A stretch of 64,000 bases of DNA from Egibacter rhizosphaerae (GTDB taxonomy: Bacteria > Actinomycetota > Nitriliruptoria > Euzebyales > Egibacteraceae), in assembly GCF_004322855.1 (NCBI RefSeq), contig NZ_CP036402.1:3906001-3970000 (forward strand), read 5' to 3'. A program made the position numbers and the translations under genes. Under the pieces are notes generated by a model. That model saw nothing but the letters and a program-made list of their open reading frames with translations, had not been told where the DNA came from and ran no database searches. Below are positions 8,778 through 17,583 of this stretch, in pieces; the stretch's first letter is position 1, and each line of letters starts with the position of its first letter.

Positions 8778-9326
8778 GTGAACGACCCGACCACCGCCTC
8801 TCGACCCGACGTGGCCTCGGGCTCGACCCCCGAGACCGGTACCGCGCCCGACCAGGTCGGGGACGCCGTGGCATTCGTGCTCCGCAGCACACGCCAGCGA
8901 CCCCAGACGGAGGCCGAGCTGCGGGACAAGCTCGCGGAACGCGGCGTCGCATCGGAAGTCGTCCAGGAGGCCCTGGCCCAGGCCCGTTCGCTCGGCGCGA
9001 CCGATGACCGTGCCTTCGCGCGGGCCTGGGTCCGGGACCGCGGCCAGGGCCGCGGGTACGGCGCCTTGCGGCTGCGTCAGGAGTTGCTGCGCCGCCGCGT
9101 GCCCGACCATCTCGTCGACGAGGCCCTCGCGACGCTGGAGGATCGGGACGAGGAATCCGTGGCCGAGGATCTCGCGCGCGAGCGTGCTGCGCGCTTCGAG
9201 GCTCGGATCGAGCCCGACCGAGCCGCGCGCCGACTCGCGGGGTTCCTGCAGCGGCGCGGGTACCCGCCCGCGCTGGCGCAGCGGGTCGCCATCCGAGTCA
9301 GTGGCCTGGACCGGGACTGGGACTGA
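8778..9326 (+). CDS. recX: Regulatory protein RecX
   Basis: 182 aa. It contains the three-helix RecX repeats (AVAFVLRSTRQRPQTEAELRDKL; GATDDRAFARAWVRDR; GALRLRQELLRRRV). It binds and destabilises RecA filaments, limiting recombination. The GTG start is 8 nt after recA, so it is almost certainly co-transcribed with recA and SOS-induced. The first ~25 residues are Thr/Ser/Pro-rich and not part of the fold. Confidence 0.94.
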   Translation: MNDPTTASRPDVASGSTPETGTAPDQVGDAVAFVLRSTRQRPQTEAELRDKLAERGVASEVVQEALAQARSLGATDDRAFARAWVRDRGQGRGYGALRLRQELLRRRVPDHLVDEALATLEDRDEESVAEDLARERAARFEARIEPDRAARRLAGFLQRRGYPPALAQRVAIRVSGLDRDWD

Positions 9327-9358
9327 GCAGAGGCCGGGCGAGCGACGGCAAGGCGCGT

Positions 9359-9386
9359 CTGCCTGCGTGTCGGCCGGTGCAGGCAG
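9359..9386. terminator. Hairpin between convergent recX and hydrolase genes
   Basis: CTGCCTGC, 12-nt loop, GCAGGCAG: a perfect 8-bp stem. There is no T tract, which is common in high-GC terminators. It sits between two convergent genes and could serve both. Confidence 0.45.
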
Positions 9387-9404
9387 GGCCATGAGGTGGG
9401 CCGG

Positions 9405-10259
9405 TCACGCCGCCAGCAGCCAGTCGAGGAGCTCGGGCCAGACCGGCCTCCCGACCGAGCGGTGCAGCAGGTGGATGTGGCCGATCCGGTCCGCGTCGAC
9501 CTCGTCGGGCTCCACGACCCGGGTCTCGACGGTTGCGGCGATGAGTCGATCGTGCAGTGCCGCATGCGTCGCTGGTGTCGCCCAGCCGTCGTCGGCGGCA
9601 CGGACGGCGAGCACCGGCGCCGTGATCTCGGCGAATCCGCTCGTGTCGAGGGTCGCGTCGCCGAAGATGAAGTCGGGATCGCGGCACCAGCGGCCCCACT
9701 CGGCGAGCACACCACGGGGCAGATCGTCGCCGCCCCACGCCCATGAGGGCGCGTAGCCGCAGAGCGCCGCCACCAGCGGGAAGTAGGTGTACCAGCCGAG
9801 CGCGAGCCGCCAGCGCTGCCCCTTCGCCATGTCGCCCCAGTAGCCGGACATGGCGGAGACGGTGAGGATGCGCGCGGGCAGCCTCCGCGAGTCCGCGAGC
9901 GGCAGGAACGCGGCGCCGGCGCTCTGTCCCACCCAGAGCACGCGGCCGTCCGTGTGCTCGCTGGCGTGGCGCAGTACCCCCTCGATGTCGAGCTGCCCCC
10001 AGTCGCGCATCGTCGCCCGCTCCGACCGTGGAGGTCCGTTGCGCGACGCGCCCGTCCCGCGGTAGTCGAACGTGATCGTCGTCGCTCCGCGCTCGACGAT
10101 CGCCAGCGCGAAGTCGCGATAGAAGCGCTGGGGGACCCCCGTCGCACCGGCGATGACCACGACGTCGTCGCCCTCGCCTGGGTAGGTGTGGGCGGCGAGC
10201 TCGCGCCCGTCTGCCGCCTTGATCGGGTGCGGTGTGGGCACCACCGACGCGTCCGTCAT
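9405..10259 (-). CDS. Alpha/beta hydrolase (serine hydrolase)
   Basis: 284 aa from ATG 10259, with GGGGGTGACG just upstream. Visible hydrolase features are the early DYRGTGAS oxyanion region, nucleophile elbow GQSAG (about residue 110), acid Asp in AADDGW and His in HIHLLHR near the C terminus. The substrate cannot be told; the family includes esterases, lipases and aminopeptidases. Long upstream in-frame extensions (to 10679) lack coding character. It is convergent with recX. Confidence 0.82.
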   Translation of the reverse strand: MTDASVVPTPHPIKAADGRELAAHTYPGEGDDVVVIAGATGVPQRFYRDFALAIVERGATTITFDYRGTGASRNGPPRSERATMRDWGQLDIEGVLRHASEHTDGRVLWVGQSAGAAFLPLADSRRLPARILTVSAMSGYWGDMAKGQRWRLALGWYTYFPLVAALCGYAPSWAWGGDDLPRGVLAEWGRWCRDPDFIFGDATLDTSGFAEITAPVLAVRAADDGWATPATHAALHDRLIAATVETRVVEPDEVDADRIGHIHLLHRSVGRPVWPELLDWLLAA

Positions 10260-10593
10260 CGTCACCCCCGTCGAGCTACTGCCCGAGCCGCTGTCGACCG
10301 GTCGCCCGAGCCGGCGAGTATGACGCACCACCGTCGTCGCCTCGCTTGAGGGGGCGCTGCTGCTCGCCCGGGTCGAGCGGGACGCGCAGCCGGTGCGCAC
10401 GGTTGCACGCGATCTGGCCAGCCGCGCCCAGTGAGGTCTCGTCCGGGCGGATCGGTGCCGGGACCCATCTGGGCGGACGCATGCCCGTATCTGCACAGCA
10501 TCCCGCCCACGTGCCGGTTGCAATGCCGGTGACGAATTCGATCGTACGATTGAGATAGGATTTTTCGTTCCGCCGAGTTCTCGTTCTGCGCCG

Positions 10594-10623
10594 TTGACGC
10601 TTTCATCTCGGCCGCCGTATCCT
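10594..10623 (+). promoter_or_regulatory. Candidate sigma70-type promoter of rny
   Basis: TTGACG (10594-10599), 18-nt spacer, TATCCT (10618-10623), about 125 nt before the rny ATG. The rest of 10260-10748 holds no gene I can support. An AT-richer patch with GATTGAGATAGGATTTTT lies just upstream of the -35. Confidence 0.5.
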
Positions 10624-10748
10624 GCCCATGACCAGCGCGTTTGCCGCAGAGTTCCGGGCTCGCGGCGCGGCCGAGGCATTCAACCCCCGCCGGTCAGCGC
10701 GAGTGGGCTCGGGCGCACATGCGCACGCGCCGAATGAAGGAGGCGCGC

Positions 10749-12164
10749 ATGGAGGCCACCGCGACGGCGTGGGCATTGGCCACGGTCGTCGCGCTGGCCA
10801 CGGCGATCGTCGTGCTGACGGTCGATCGCGCGTTGGCGCGCCGTCGTAAAGCCCGTGAGCACGGGGGCCTCGACCAGCGAGAGCAGCGCTTGCTCCAACG
10901 CGAGGAGACCCTCGAGACGAAGGCCTCGACCCTCGAGCTCCGGGAGGCCAATCTGCTCGAACGCGAGCGGACCCTCGCGGCGGCTCAGGCCGACCTCGAG
11001 GACGAGCGGGTCACCGTGCGAAAGCGGCTCGAGGAGCTCGCCGACTACACCGCTGACGAGGCGCGCCAGGACCTCATCGAGGAGGTCGAGGCACAAGCCC
11101 GTGCCGATGCGCGGGAGCTCGTCCGTGACGTGGAGCAACGCACCCGCCAGGAGGCGGGTCGACGCGGGCAGGAGATCCTCGCGACCGCCGTGCAGCGCGT
11201 GGCCTCGTCGTCGACCGCTGCGGTGGCGACGAGCACGGTCAGCCTGCCCGACGAGGACATGAAGGGTCGGATCATCGGGCGGGATGGTCGCAACATTCGC
11301 GCGTTCCAGCAGGTGACCGGCGTCGACGTGATCGTCGACGACAGCCCGGGGGTCGTGACGCTGTCGAGCTTCGACGGGGTGCGCCGCGAGATCGCGCGGC
11401 GGACGCTCGAGGCGTTGGTGGAGGATGGGCGCATCCAGCCCGCGAGCATCGAGAACGCCTTCGAGAAGGCGGCGGACGACGTGCAGAAGTTCGTGCTCGC
11501 CGCGGGCGAGGAGGCGATCAGGGAGGCGCGGGTCGAGGATGACGTGCCGGACGAACTCGTTCGGCTCCTCGGCGAGTTGGAGTTCCGCAGCAGCTACGGG
11601 CAGAACGTGCGCCTGCACAGCATCGAGTGCGCGCTGATCGCGGGAGTGATGGCCGAGGAGCTCGGTCGGGACGGCACCGTCGCGCGGCGCGCGGCCCTAT
11701 TGCACGACATCGGCAAGGCCCTCACGCACAAGGTCGAGGGAAGCCATGCGGCCGTCGGTGCTGAGCTCTCGAGGCGCGTGGGTGAGTCCGAGCCGGTCTG
11801 TCACGCGATCGCGGCCCACCACGACGAGGTCGAGCCCCAGACCGTCGAGGCCGCCCTCGTGCAGGCCGCTGACGCCGCGTCCGCTGCCCGGCCGGGGGCT
11901 CGTCGCCAGGCGTGGGAGCAGTACGTCAGTCGGCTCAACTCGATCGAGGACATCTGCCAGTCGTTCGATGGTGTCCGCGAGGTCCATGCGCTCCAGTCGG
12001 GCCGTGAGGTGCGTGTCATGGTCGCGCCGGACGCGATCGATGATACGCAGGCGAGGTCGTTGACCTCCGAGATCACCCGCAAGCTCGAGGCCGAGGCGCG
12101 CTACCCGGGGCAGATCAACGTGACGGTGATCCGCGAGTTCCGCGTGCGCGGGACCGCCAAGTAG
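10749..12164 (+). CDS. rny: Ribonuclease Y
   Basis: 471 aa. ATG 10749 is chosen because GAAGGAGG precedes it by 5 nt; the 36 codons upstream have no such support. It has an N-terminal membrane helix (about 5-27), a long charged coiled coil (30-150), a KH domain (MKGRIIGRDGRNIRAFQ) and an HD domain (H..., ALLHDIGKAL, AAHHDE). The tail ends with the RNase Y signature INVTVIREFRVRGTAK. It is a membrane-bound endoribonuclease that starts mRNA decay. RNase Y next to recA is known from Firmicutes. Many actinobacteria rely on RNase E/J instead, so its presence is mildly informative on lineage. Confidence 0.94.
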   Translation: MEATATAWALATVVALATAIVVLTVDRALARRRKAREHGGLDQREQRLLQREETLETKASTLELREANLLERERTLAAAQADLEDERVTVRKRLEELADYTADEARQDLIEEVEAQARADARELVRDVEQRTRQEAGRRGQEILATAVQRVASSSTAAVATSTVSLPDEDMKGRIIGRDGRNIRAFQQVTGVDVIVDDSPGVVTLSSFDGVRREIARRTLEALVEDGRIQPASIENAFEKAADDVQKFVLAAGEEAIREARVEDDVPDELVRLLGELEFRSSYGQNVRLHSIECALIAGVMAEELGRDGTVARRAALLHDIGKALTHKVEGSHAAVGAELSRRVGESEPVCHAIAAHHDEVEPQTVEAALVQAADAASAARPGARRQAWEQYVSRLNSIEDICQSFDGVREVHALQSGREVRVMVAPDAIDDTQARSLTSEITRKLEAEARYPGQINVTVIREFRVRGTAK

Positions 12165-12371
12165 GGCAGTCGCCCTTGACTTCGCCGGTGGTTCCGTTCC
12201 ACCCCGCGACCAGAGCCAGGAGCGCCTTCACGCGGGCACCGACCCCCCGCTGACCTTGAGCCTCCAGGGTCTGTCCACCGCCCGCACAGAAGGCATTGCG
12301 ATCCCCCCGAAGCGCCGGTAGCTTCCAACGCCCTCAGATCAGCGGAATGTGCTCGCAAGGGTTGGACAGCT

Positions 12372-13148
12372 ATGCCTGGGCGAACGTTCTTGATGGCCCT
12401 GTTCGGGGCGTTGCTGATGGTGGCGGCTTCCTGCACGTCCGACGAGCCCGAGGTGGAGAGTGCGGAGCCTCCGGATAGCGAGGGGGACGCTGATCCCGCC
12501 CCGACCTCCGCGGAGGAGGATACGACCGACCCCTCCCCAGAGGACCCCAACGACTCCGATGAGGAGGCGGAGGACAACGCCGCGGATGACGAGGCGGACC
12601 CCGCCGATGACGAGGAACTCACCACGGGGGAGTTCGCCCGCCCCGACGAGTTCGATGAGGACCACCTTGTGGAGTCCTACCAGAAGCTGGAGGAAATCGA
12701 CTCCGAGAGCCTCAACCGAGTGCTCGAGGATGGCGAGTGGACCGAGGAGAACACAAAGTACCTGGACTGGATGTACACAGAAGAAGAGGCTAGTCGCCGC
12801 AGGGAGGCCCTGCTTGGCCCTGTCGATTTCGCGGAACGAGAGGAAAGGGGACTCTCAGATGAGCCCAGACCGGCAGATGTAATCGGAATCGATAGGGCGA
12901 TCGAGGACTATTGGCCTGATTGCGTCCACGTTGAGTTCATCATTGATGAAAGTCCTTTCTTTGCTGACGGTTACAGTGGAGTTCAGCGGCCCGTCTACAC
13001 CACGCTCGTTCCGCGCGACCCAGGGCGCGTTAGCTCGCAATATAATCCGACGCCTTGGGTTCAGTGGGACGCGACCGTGACGGTGGACGCTGAACCAGTC
13101 GAGGAGCAGGATCTTCGCGCTCCATGCGAGGAGGAGGTTCTGCGGTGA
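12372..13148 (+). CDS. Lipoprotein of unknown function
   Basis: 258 aa. It starts with a lipoprotein signal: MPGRTFLMALFGALLMVAASC, lipobox VAASC with Cys near 21. An acidic Asp/Glu/Pro linker (25-85) leads to a C-terminal region with no family I recognise. The second half is visibly less GC-biased in codon choice than its neighbours. The stop overlaps the next gene (GTGA), so the pair should be one operon and the products may work together outside the membrane. Confidence 0.7.
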   Translation: MPGRTFLMALFGALLMVAASCTSDEPEVESAEPPDSEGDADPAPTSAEEDTTDPSPEDPNDSDEEAEDNAADDEADPADDEELTTGEFARPDEFDEDHLVESYQKLEEIDSESLNRVLEDGEWTEENTKYLDWMYTEEEASRRREALLGPVDFAEREERGLSDEPRPADVIGIDRAIEDYWPDCVHVEFIIDESPFFADGYSGVQRPVYTTLVPRDPGRVSSQYNPTPWVQWDATVTVDAEPVEEQDLRAPCEEEVLR

Positions 13149-14041
13149 CGATCCTTGCCGTACGGCGCGTAGGGTCACTCCTGTTGACGTTCGGTGTATT
13201 GCTGGTGACCTTCCCTTCGGCAGTCGTGGGTGCTCAAAGCGATGCCGACCCGCATGTGGAACGGGGAGACGACCAATCTCAGGTTCATGGCCACGTCGAA
13301 GCAGAGCACGAAGGTGCGGAGATCGAGGAGGTCATCGACGAAGGGCTTCCCGATCCGGAGGATGTCGGACTCGAGTTCATCGTCCAGGCGGAAGACACGG
13401 ACGACGACGGGGGCGAGGAACTCTGCTGGGACGTGGTCGTGCACGTTTTCGAAGGCGCGCGGGAGGAGTTCGGCGGGACGAGCTCCGTTGACGAGATCGA
13501 GGAGGAGTCCCTCGATCGCGAGGATGCCGGGGACAGCTGGTGGCCGGACATGGTGGATGGGCGTTGTGAGCACGAACAGGTGACAGCGGAACTGGAGGCG
13601 CACTTCGCCGAGTTGGCGGGCTCGGTGCCCATGCCCGAGCCCGATCCGAACATCGAGCCGGGAATGGCGGTGACCGGCCTGCCCGCCTACTTGGAGACGG
13701 GCATCGAGGTGGATTACGAGGCCATCTCGTTCGGCGAGTTGCTGGGCACCTTCCACGTCACCCCCGTTCCGCGCGAGGTCAGCGTCGACTGGGGGGACGG
13801 GTCCGTGGACGGTCCGGTGGAGGCCGAGGACGGACCGTGGCCCGACGGTGAGCTGACGCACGCCTACAACGACGTTGCAGACCTGACGGTCGGAGTGCTC
13901 CAGGAGTGGGACGCGTACTGGGAGTACGAGGACGGCGAGCCCGGCGTGATCGGCGATCACTCCGGCGTGGTGCGGGGGCTACAGTCCTACTCCGACCTCG
14001 GCTTGGAGGTGCACGAGATCCGCGCCCGGCGGGTGGAGTGA
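13145..14041 (+). CDS. Secreted PKD-like protein of unknown function
   Basis: 298 aa from GTG 13145, overlapping the upstream lipoprotein stop. It has an N-terminal signal peptide (LLLTFGVLLVTFPSAVVGAQS) and an acidic middle. Toward the C terminus VSVDWGDGS... LTHAYND resembles the WDWGDG/HxY core of PKD-type beta domains found in secreted actinobacterial proteins. The role is unknown; it is probably surface-exposed. A hairpin follows the stop. Confidence 0.68.
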   Translation: MTILAVRRVGSLLLTFGVLLVTFPSAVVGAQSDADPHVERGDDQSQVHGHVEAEHEGAEIEEVIDEGLPDPEDVGLEFIVQAEDTDDDGGEELCWDVVVHVFEGAREEFGGTSSVDEIEEESLDREDAGDSWWPDMVDGRCEHEQVTAELEAHFAELAGSVPMPEPDPNIEPGMAVTGLPAYLETGIEVDYEAISFGELLGTFHVTPVPREVSVDWGDGSVDGPVEAEDGPWPDGELTHAYNDVADLTVGVLQEWDAYWEYEDGEPGVIGDHSGVVRGLQSYSDLGLEVHEIRARRVE

Positions 14042-14061
14042 CCTGTGATCACGGTCGGCCC

Positions 14062-14083
14062 TCGACCGGCGGGCTCCGGTCGA
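14062..14083. terminator. Hairpin between convergent genes
   Basis: TCGACCGG, 6-nt loop, CCGGTCGA, placed 20 nt after the PKD-like gene and before the convergent TetR gene end. No T tract. Confidence 0.45.
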
Positions 14084-14103
14084 TGGCCCGCAGCGGCCAG
14101 GGG

Positions 14104-14655
14104 TCAGTGGTTGGTAGCGGTCAGCCAGCGGCGAAGCTGGGCAGCCTGTTCATCGAAGCTGGTCGCGCCCCCGTCGAGATCTCGCTGGGTGATGATCCCG
14201 AAGACCGTGATCACGAGGAAACGAGCTTCGCCCGAGGCGAGGTCGAGCGCATCGGCAAGCTGCGATACCGCGCGATCCATCGTCGCGACCATGACCTCGG
14301 TGCCGTCGTCGCTGCGCTCCCGCAGGTGGTCGAGGCAGATGCGGTTGTAGCGGGCGAGCCAGTCCTCGTGGGCCGCCGCGTTGGCGAGCAGTGCGTCGAA
14401 CCGCGCCACCGGCCCCTCGGCCTGTTCGAGGTCGGCTGTGAGCACGACGGTCAGCCGTTCGGTCATGTGCTCCACGACCCGCAGGAACAGGTCCCGCTTG
14501 CCGCTGAAGTAGTGATAGATCGTCCCGGTCGACACGCCCAGCGCGTCCGCGACCTCCCGGGTGGTGAGCCCGTCGAACCCTCGATCCGCGAACAGCTCCG
14601 CGGAGCCCGCGAGCAGTTCGGCGCGGTACTCCTCGTGGTCGACGATCTTCGGCAC
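14104..14655 (-). CDS. TetR family transcriptional regulator
   Basis: 183 aa. Residues 10-55 form a TetR helix-turn-helix (AELFADRGFDGLTTREVADALGVSTGTIYHYFSGKRDLF). The C-terminal ligand domain is not assignable. The GTG start lies 2 nt after the stop of the small-efflux gene, so both are on one transcript and the regulator probably represses its own operon. A candidate operator lies upstream of the efflux gene. Confidence 0.9.
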   Translation of the reverse strand: MPKIVDHEEYRAELLAGSAELFADRGFDGLTTREVADALGVSTGTIYHYFSGKRDLFLRVVEHMTERLTVVLTADLEQAEGPVARFDALLANAAAHEDWLARYNRICLDHLRERSDDGTEVMVATMDRAVSQLADALDLASGEARFLVITVFGIITQRDLDGGATSFDEQAAQLRRWLTATNH

Positions 14656-14657
14656 GG

Positions 14658-15143
14658 TTAACCCCCTACGGCCGTCATGCCACCCACGGTCGCCAAGGCA
14701 GTGCCGGCTGCCCAGAGCGCCAGGCTCCCCGCCGTCCAGATCACGACCTCCCGACGCGACGCGCCGAGCCCGAGGGCGATCAACGCGGCGAGATGGATGC
14801 CCGTGAGCAGGGGTCCCAGCAGTGCCAGCCCCGGAACCCCGTAACGCCGGGCGACGCGGCGGCCGCGGGCGTACCGGCCCGACTCGGCGCTGCCCGGGGC
14901 CGCCTTACCCCGCGCCTCCCGCCGGCGCAGGATCACCGACCAGCCCGCCACCAGCCCGAGAACCGGGAGGAAGTTCCCGACGAACGCCACGATCGCCACG
15001 AGCGTCGGGTCGAGATCGAGCAGGATCGCGGGAGGCACGACAACCAGAAGCTCGACCCACGGCACGGCTGCCCCGATCAGGACGGCCAGGTAACCCAGCG
15101 CGCCCTGTGCGGCCCAGTCCCGCAGGAGGTCGAGCACGTCCAT
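14658..15143 (-). CDS. Small multidrug export protein family (Sm_multidrug_ex) membrane protein
   Basis: 161 aa with about four hydrophobic segments and a central basic loop (RRREARGKAAPGSA). The pattern IGAAVPWVELLVVVPPAILL and PGLALLGPLLTGIHLAALIALGLGA fits the Sm_multidrug_ex/COG2426 family; drug export is only inferred in that family. ATG 15143 is preferred over a TTG at 15158 because TTGGAG then serves as ribosome-binding site at good spacing. It is the first gene of an operon with the TetR gene. Confidence 0.75.
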   Translation of the reverse strand: MDVLDLLRDWAAQGALGYLAVLIGAAVPWVELLVVVPPAILLDLDPTLVAIVAFVGNFLPVLGLVAGWSVILRRREARGKAAPGSAESGRYARGRRVARRYGVPGLALLGPLLTGIHLAALIALGLGASRREVVIWTAGSLALWAAGTALATVGGMTAVGG

Positions 15144-15169
15144 GGCAGCCAACTCCAAAATTTAAATCG

Positions 15170-15182
15170 AACGCTCGTTATA
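15170..15182 (-). promoter_or_regulatory. Candidate -10 box and TetR operator
   Basis: On the minus strand TATAAC (15182-15177) overlaps the palindrome AACG-AG-CGTT (15179-15170), about 30 nt before the efflux start. A repressor bound there would block transcription start. Confidence 0.4.
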
Positions 15183-15245
15183 CTATCGTAGTTCCCTCCG
15201 TCGCGCCGCACCACGGGGCGTGGGAGACCAGCGGCTGCCGTTCGC

Positions 15246-15325
15246 CATCCCACGATGCGGCGTGGGCGCAGCCGGCTGCCGTCGCCATCCCACAATGCGG
15301 CGTGGGCGCAGCCGGCTGCCGTCGC
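15246..15325. repeat. Two tandem 40-bp repeats upstream of miaB
   Basis: Units 15246-15285 and 15286-15325 differ at one base. A degenerate third copy precedes them (about 15208-15245). Each unit contains CCCAC...GTGGG and the perfect 12-bp palindrome GCAGCCGGCTGC, so each can fold into two hairpins. The array ends 13 nt before the miaB ATG, so it lies in the promoter or mRNA leader. Confidence 0.85.
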
Positions 15326-15338
15326 TATCCTCCGGCCA

Positions 15339-16757
15339 ATGAGCGCTCCCACCTACTTCATCCGCACCTTCGGGTGCCAGATGAACGAGCACGACTCCGA
15401 GCGCGCGGCCGGCGTGCTCGAGACGATGGGCTACCGGCCCGCGGCGGACATGGACGCCGCGGACCTTGTGCTCTTCAACACCTGTGCGGTCCGCGAGAAC
15501 GCGGACAACAAGCTGTACGGCCAGCTGTCGCAGGTGAAGCCGCTCAAGCAGGCGGACCCGGAGAAGACCGTCGTCGTCGGGGGCTGTCTGGCGCAGAAGG
15601 ACCAGGACGCGGTCGCGGAGAAGGCTCCGTGGGTCGACGTGGTCTACGGCACCCACAACATGGGACGTCTTCCGGAGTTGCTCAGCCAGGCGGACTCCAC
15701 CCACCTGCCGGTCGTGGAGATCCTCGAGCACACCGAGATGTTCCCGTCCGCGCTGCCGGCTCGGCGCGAGGTCGAGCACCACGCGTGGGTCTCGATCTCG
15801 ATCGGCTGCAACAACACCTGCACGTTCTGCATCGTGCCGATGCTCCGGGGCCCGGAGAAGTCCCGCAAGCTGGGCGAGATCGTGAGCGAGGTGCGGGAAC
15901 TCGTCGCCGACGGCGTCCGGGAGGTGAGCCTGCTCGGGCAGAACGTGAACTCCTACGGCCGCGACCTCGTGTTCGCCGATCCCGGCGACGGGCCACGCAA
16001 CCGCACGATGTTCGCGGAGCTCTTGTACGCGCTCGGGGAGGTCGACGGCCTCGAGCGGGTGCGCTTCACGAGCCCGCACCCCAAGGACTTCACAAGCGAC
16101 GTGTTCGCCGCGATGCGCGACATCGACAACGTCTGCGAGCAGTTGCACCTGCCGCTGCAGTCGGGCAGCGACCGCATCCTCAAGCGGATGCAGCGCAGCT
16201 ACCGGGCGCAGCGCTTCCTCGACCTCGTCGCCGAGGCTCGGGAGACCATTCCCGGTGTGGCGATCTCGACCGACATCATCGTCGGCTTCCCCGGTGAGAC
16301 CGAGGAGGACTTCGAGTCCACGCTCGCCGTGGTCGAGCAGGCGGCCTTCGACGCCGCGTTCACCTTCGAGTACTCGCCCCGGCAGGGGACCGCGGCGGCC
16401 GAGATGGACGGTCACCTGCCCGCCGACGTAGTCAACGCGCGGTATCAGCGGCTCGCGGGGCTCACGCGGGACTTGAGCGAGCAAGCGAACGAGCGCCAGG
16501 TCGGCACGGTCCAGGAGTTGCTCCTCGAAGGGCCCAGCAAGAAGGACCCCACCAAGCTCTCGGGCCGCACGCGCACGAACCGGCTCGTGCACGTACCCGG
16601 CCCGGACGGGGGCGGTCTCGCCGGGCTCGCCGCCGGCCAGCTCGTCCCCGCGCGCCTCGATTCCGCCCGTGCGAACTATCTGCTCGGCGAGGTCGTCGAC
16701 GCGGCGTGCGATGCGCCCGTGGGCGGACCGCGACCCATGACGACCGCGCTGCGGTGA
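15339..16757 (+). CDS. miaB: tRNA-2-methylthio-N6-dimethylallyladenosine synthase MiaB
   Basis: 472 aa from ATG 15339 (MSAPTYFIRTFGCQMN). It has the N-terminal UPF0004 domain with three Cys (GCQMN, NTCAVR, GGCLAQ), radical-SAM motif CNNTCTFC and QNVNSYG, and a C-terminal TRAM region ending near GQLVPARLDSARANYLLGE. It adds the methylthio group to i6A37 of tRNA, the modification made by MiaA encoded two genes downstream. The tail (about 455-472) extends past TRAM. Repeats precede the gene. Confidence 0.96.
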   Translation: MSAPTYFIRTFGCQMNEHDSERAAGVLETMGYRPAADMDAADLVLFNTCAVRENADNKLYGQLSQVKPLKQADPEKTVVVGGCLAQKDQDAVAEKAPWVDVVYGTHNMGRLPELLSQADSTHLPVVEILEHTEMFPSALPARREVEHHAWVSISIGCNNTCTFCIVPMLRGPEKSRKLGEIVSEVRELVADGVREVSLLGQNVNSYGRDLVFADPGDGPRNRTMFAELLYALGEVDGLERVRFTSPHPKDFTSDVFAAMRDIDNVCEQLHLPLQSGSDRILKRMQRSYRAQRFLDLVAEARETIPGVAISTDIIVGFPGETEEDFESTLAVVEQAAFDAAFTFEYSPRQGTAAAEMDGHLPADVVNARYQRLAGLTRDLSEQANERQVGTVQELLLEGPSKKDPTKLSGRTRTNRLVHVPGPDGGGLAGLAAGQLVPARLDSARANYLLGEVVDAACDAPVGGPRPMTTALR

Positions 16758-17578
16758 CGACCGGGGCGACTGACGGCTCGGGCTCGGGGGAGCTCGTCGG
16801 CGTCGCGCTCGTGCCCAGCGCCCCGGTGCTGGTCGAGGGCGTGAGCCCGGTCCGACCCGAGGGCATGGACGCCGTGGGGGAGGCGGCTGACGGCGCCCTC
16901 GCGGAGCTGGTGCACGCGGAGCTCGTCGTGCTCGTCGCGGCTGCACCCGATCCGGCGGCCACGACGCCCGCGCCCGACTCGCCGCTGGCCGCGACCGCGC
17001 CCTTCCCGGCGGGGGTGCACCAGACGGCGCGGGCGGGGCTGGGGTCGCTCGGGCTGCCCGATGTGGGGAGCGATCTTCCGGTGCCCGCCCGCGCCGTCGC
17101 GACGATCGCGGCCGCGACGGAGCTGCCGCGTCTGCGGGGCCCGCTGCCGGTGGATCTCGCGGTGCTCGCGCTGCGGCTGCGGCCGGCGCGGCCCGTCGTG
17201 CCCGTCGCGGTCGACTCGACCGCCGAGGCCGCGGAGCTGCGGAAGGTGGGCACCGAGCTCGCCGCCGCGGCCGAGGATCTCGGCCGGCGAGTCGGGCTCG
17301 TGGCCGCGGGGGAAGGCAGCGCCGGCCTCGACGAGCGCGCCCCGCGGCACGTGATCGAGGGTGCGAAGGAGTGGGAGGACCGCCTCGTCTCGGCGCTCGC
17401 CGACTTCGACATCGACGGGCTCGCACGGCTGGGCCCGCAGGAGGCCGGCCGTGTGGCGGCGCGTGGATGGGCCTCGACCCTGGTGGCCGCCGCGGCCGCA
17501 GGCGCGAGCGGGCGGTCGTTGTCCCTGCGGCGTCACGCGGCGCCGCGCGGCCTCGGCTACGCGATCGCGGTCGGCTGA
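16754..17578 (+). CDS. Conserved actinobacterial protein encoded between miaB and miaA (extradiol-dioxygenase-like fold)
   Basis: 274 aa, GTG start overlapping the miaB stop (GTGA). Ala/Val/Leu-rich. VGVALVPSAPVLVEGVSP and the region around RPVVPVAVD resemble the actinobacterial protein found at the same place between miaB and miaA in mycobacteria (Rv2728c-type), which has a class III extradiol dioxygenase/MEMO-like fold. I cannot identify metal ligands with confidence. Function unknown; the conserved position suggests a link to tRNA modification or just co-expression. Confidence 0.75.
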   Translation: MTTGATDGSGSGELVGVALVPSAPVLVEGVSPVRPEGMDAVGEAADGALAELVHAELVVLVAAAPDPAATTPAPDSPLAATAPFPAGVHQTARAGLGSLGLPDVGSDLPVPARAVATIAAATELPRLRGPLPVDLAVLALRLRPARPVVPVAVDSTAEAAELRKVGTELAAAAEDLGRRVGLVAAGEGSAGLDERAPRHVIEGAKEWEDRLVSALADFDIDGLARLGPQEAGRVAARGWASTLVAAAAAGASGRSLSLRRHAAPRGLGYAIAVG

Positions 17579-17583
17579 CGGTC

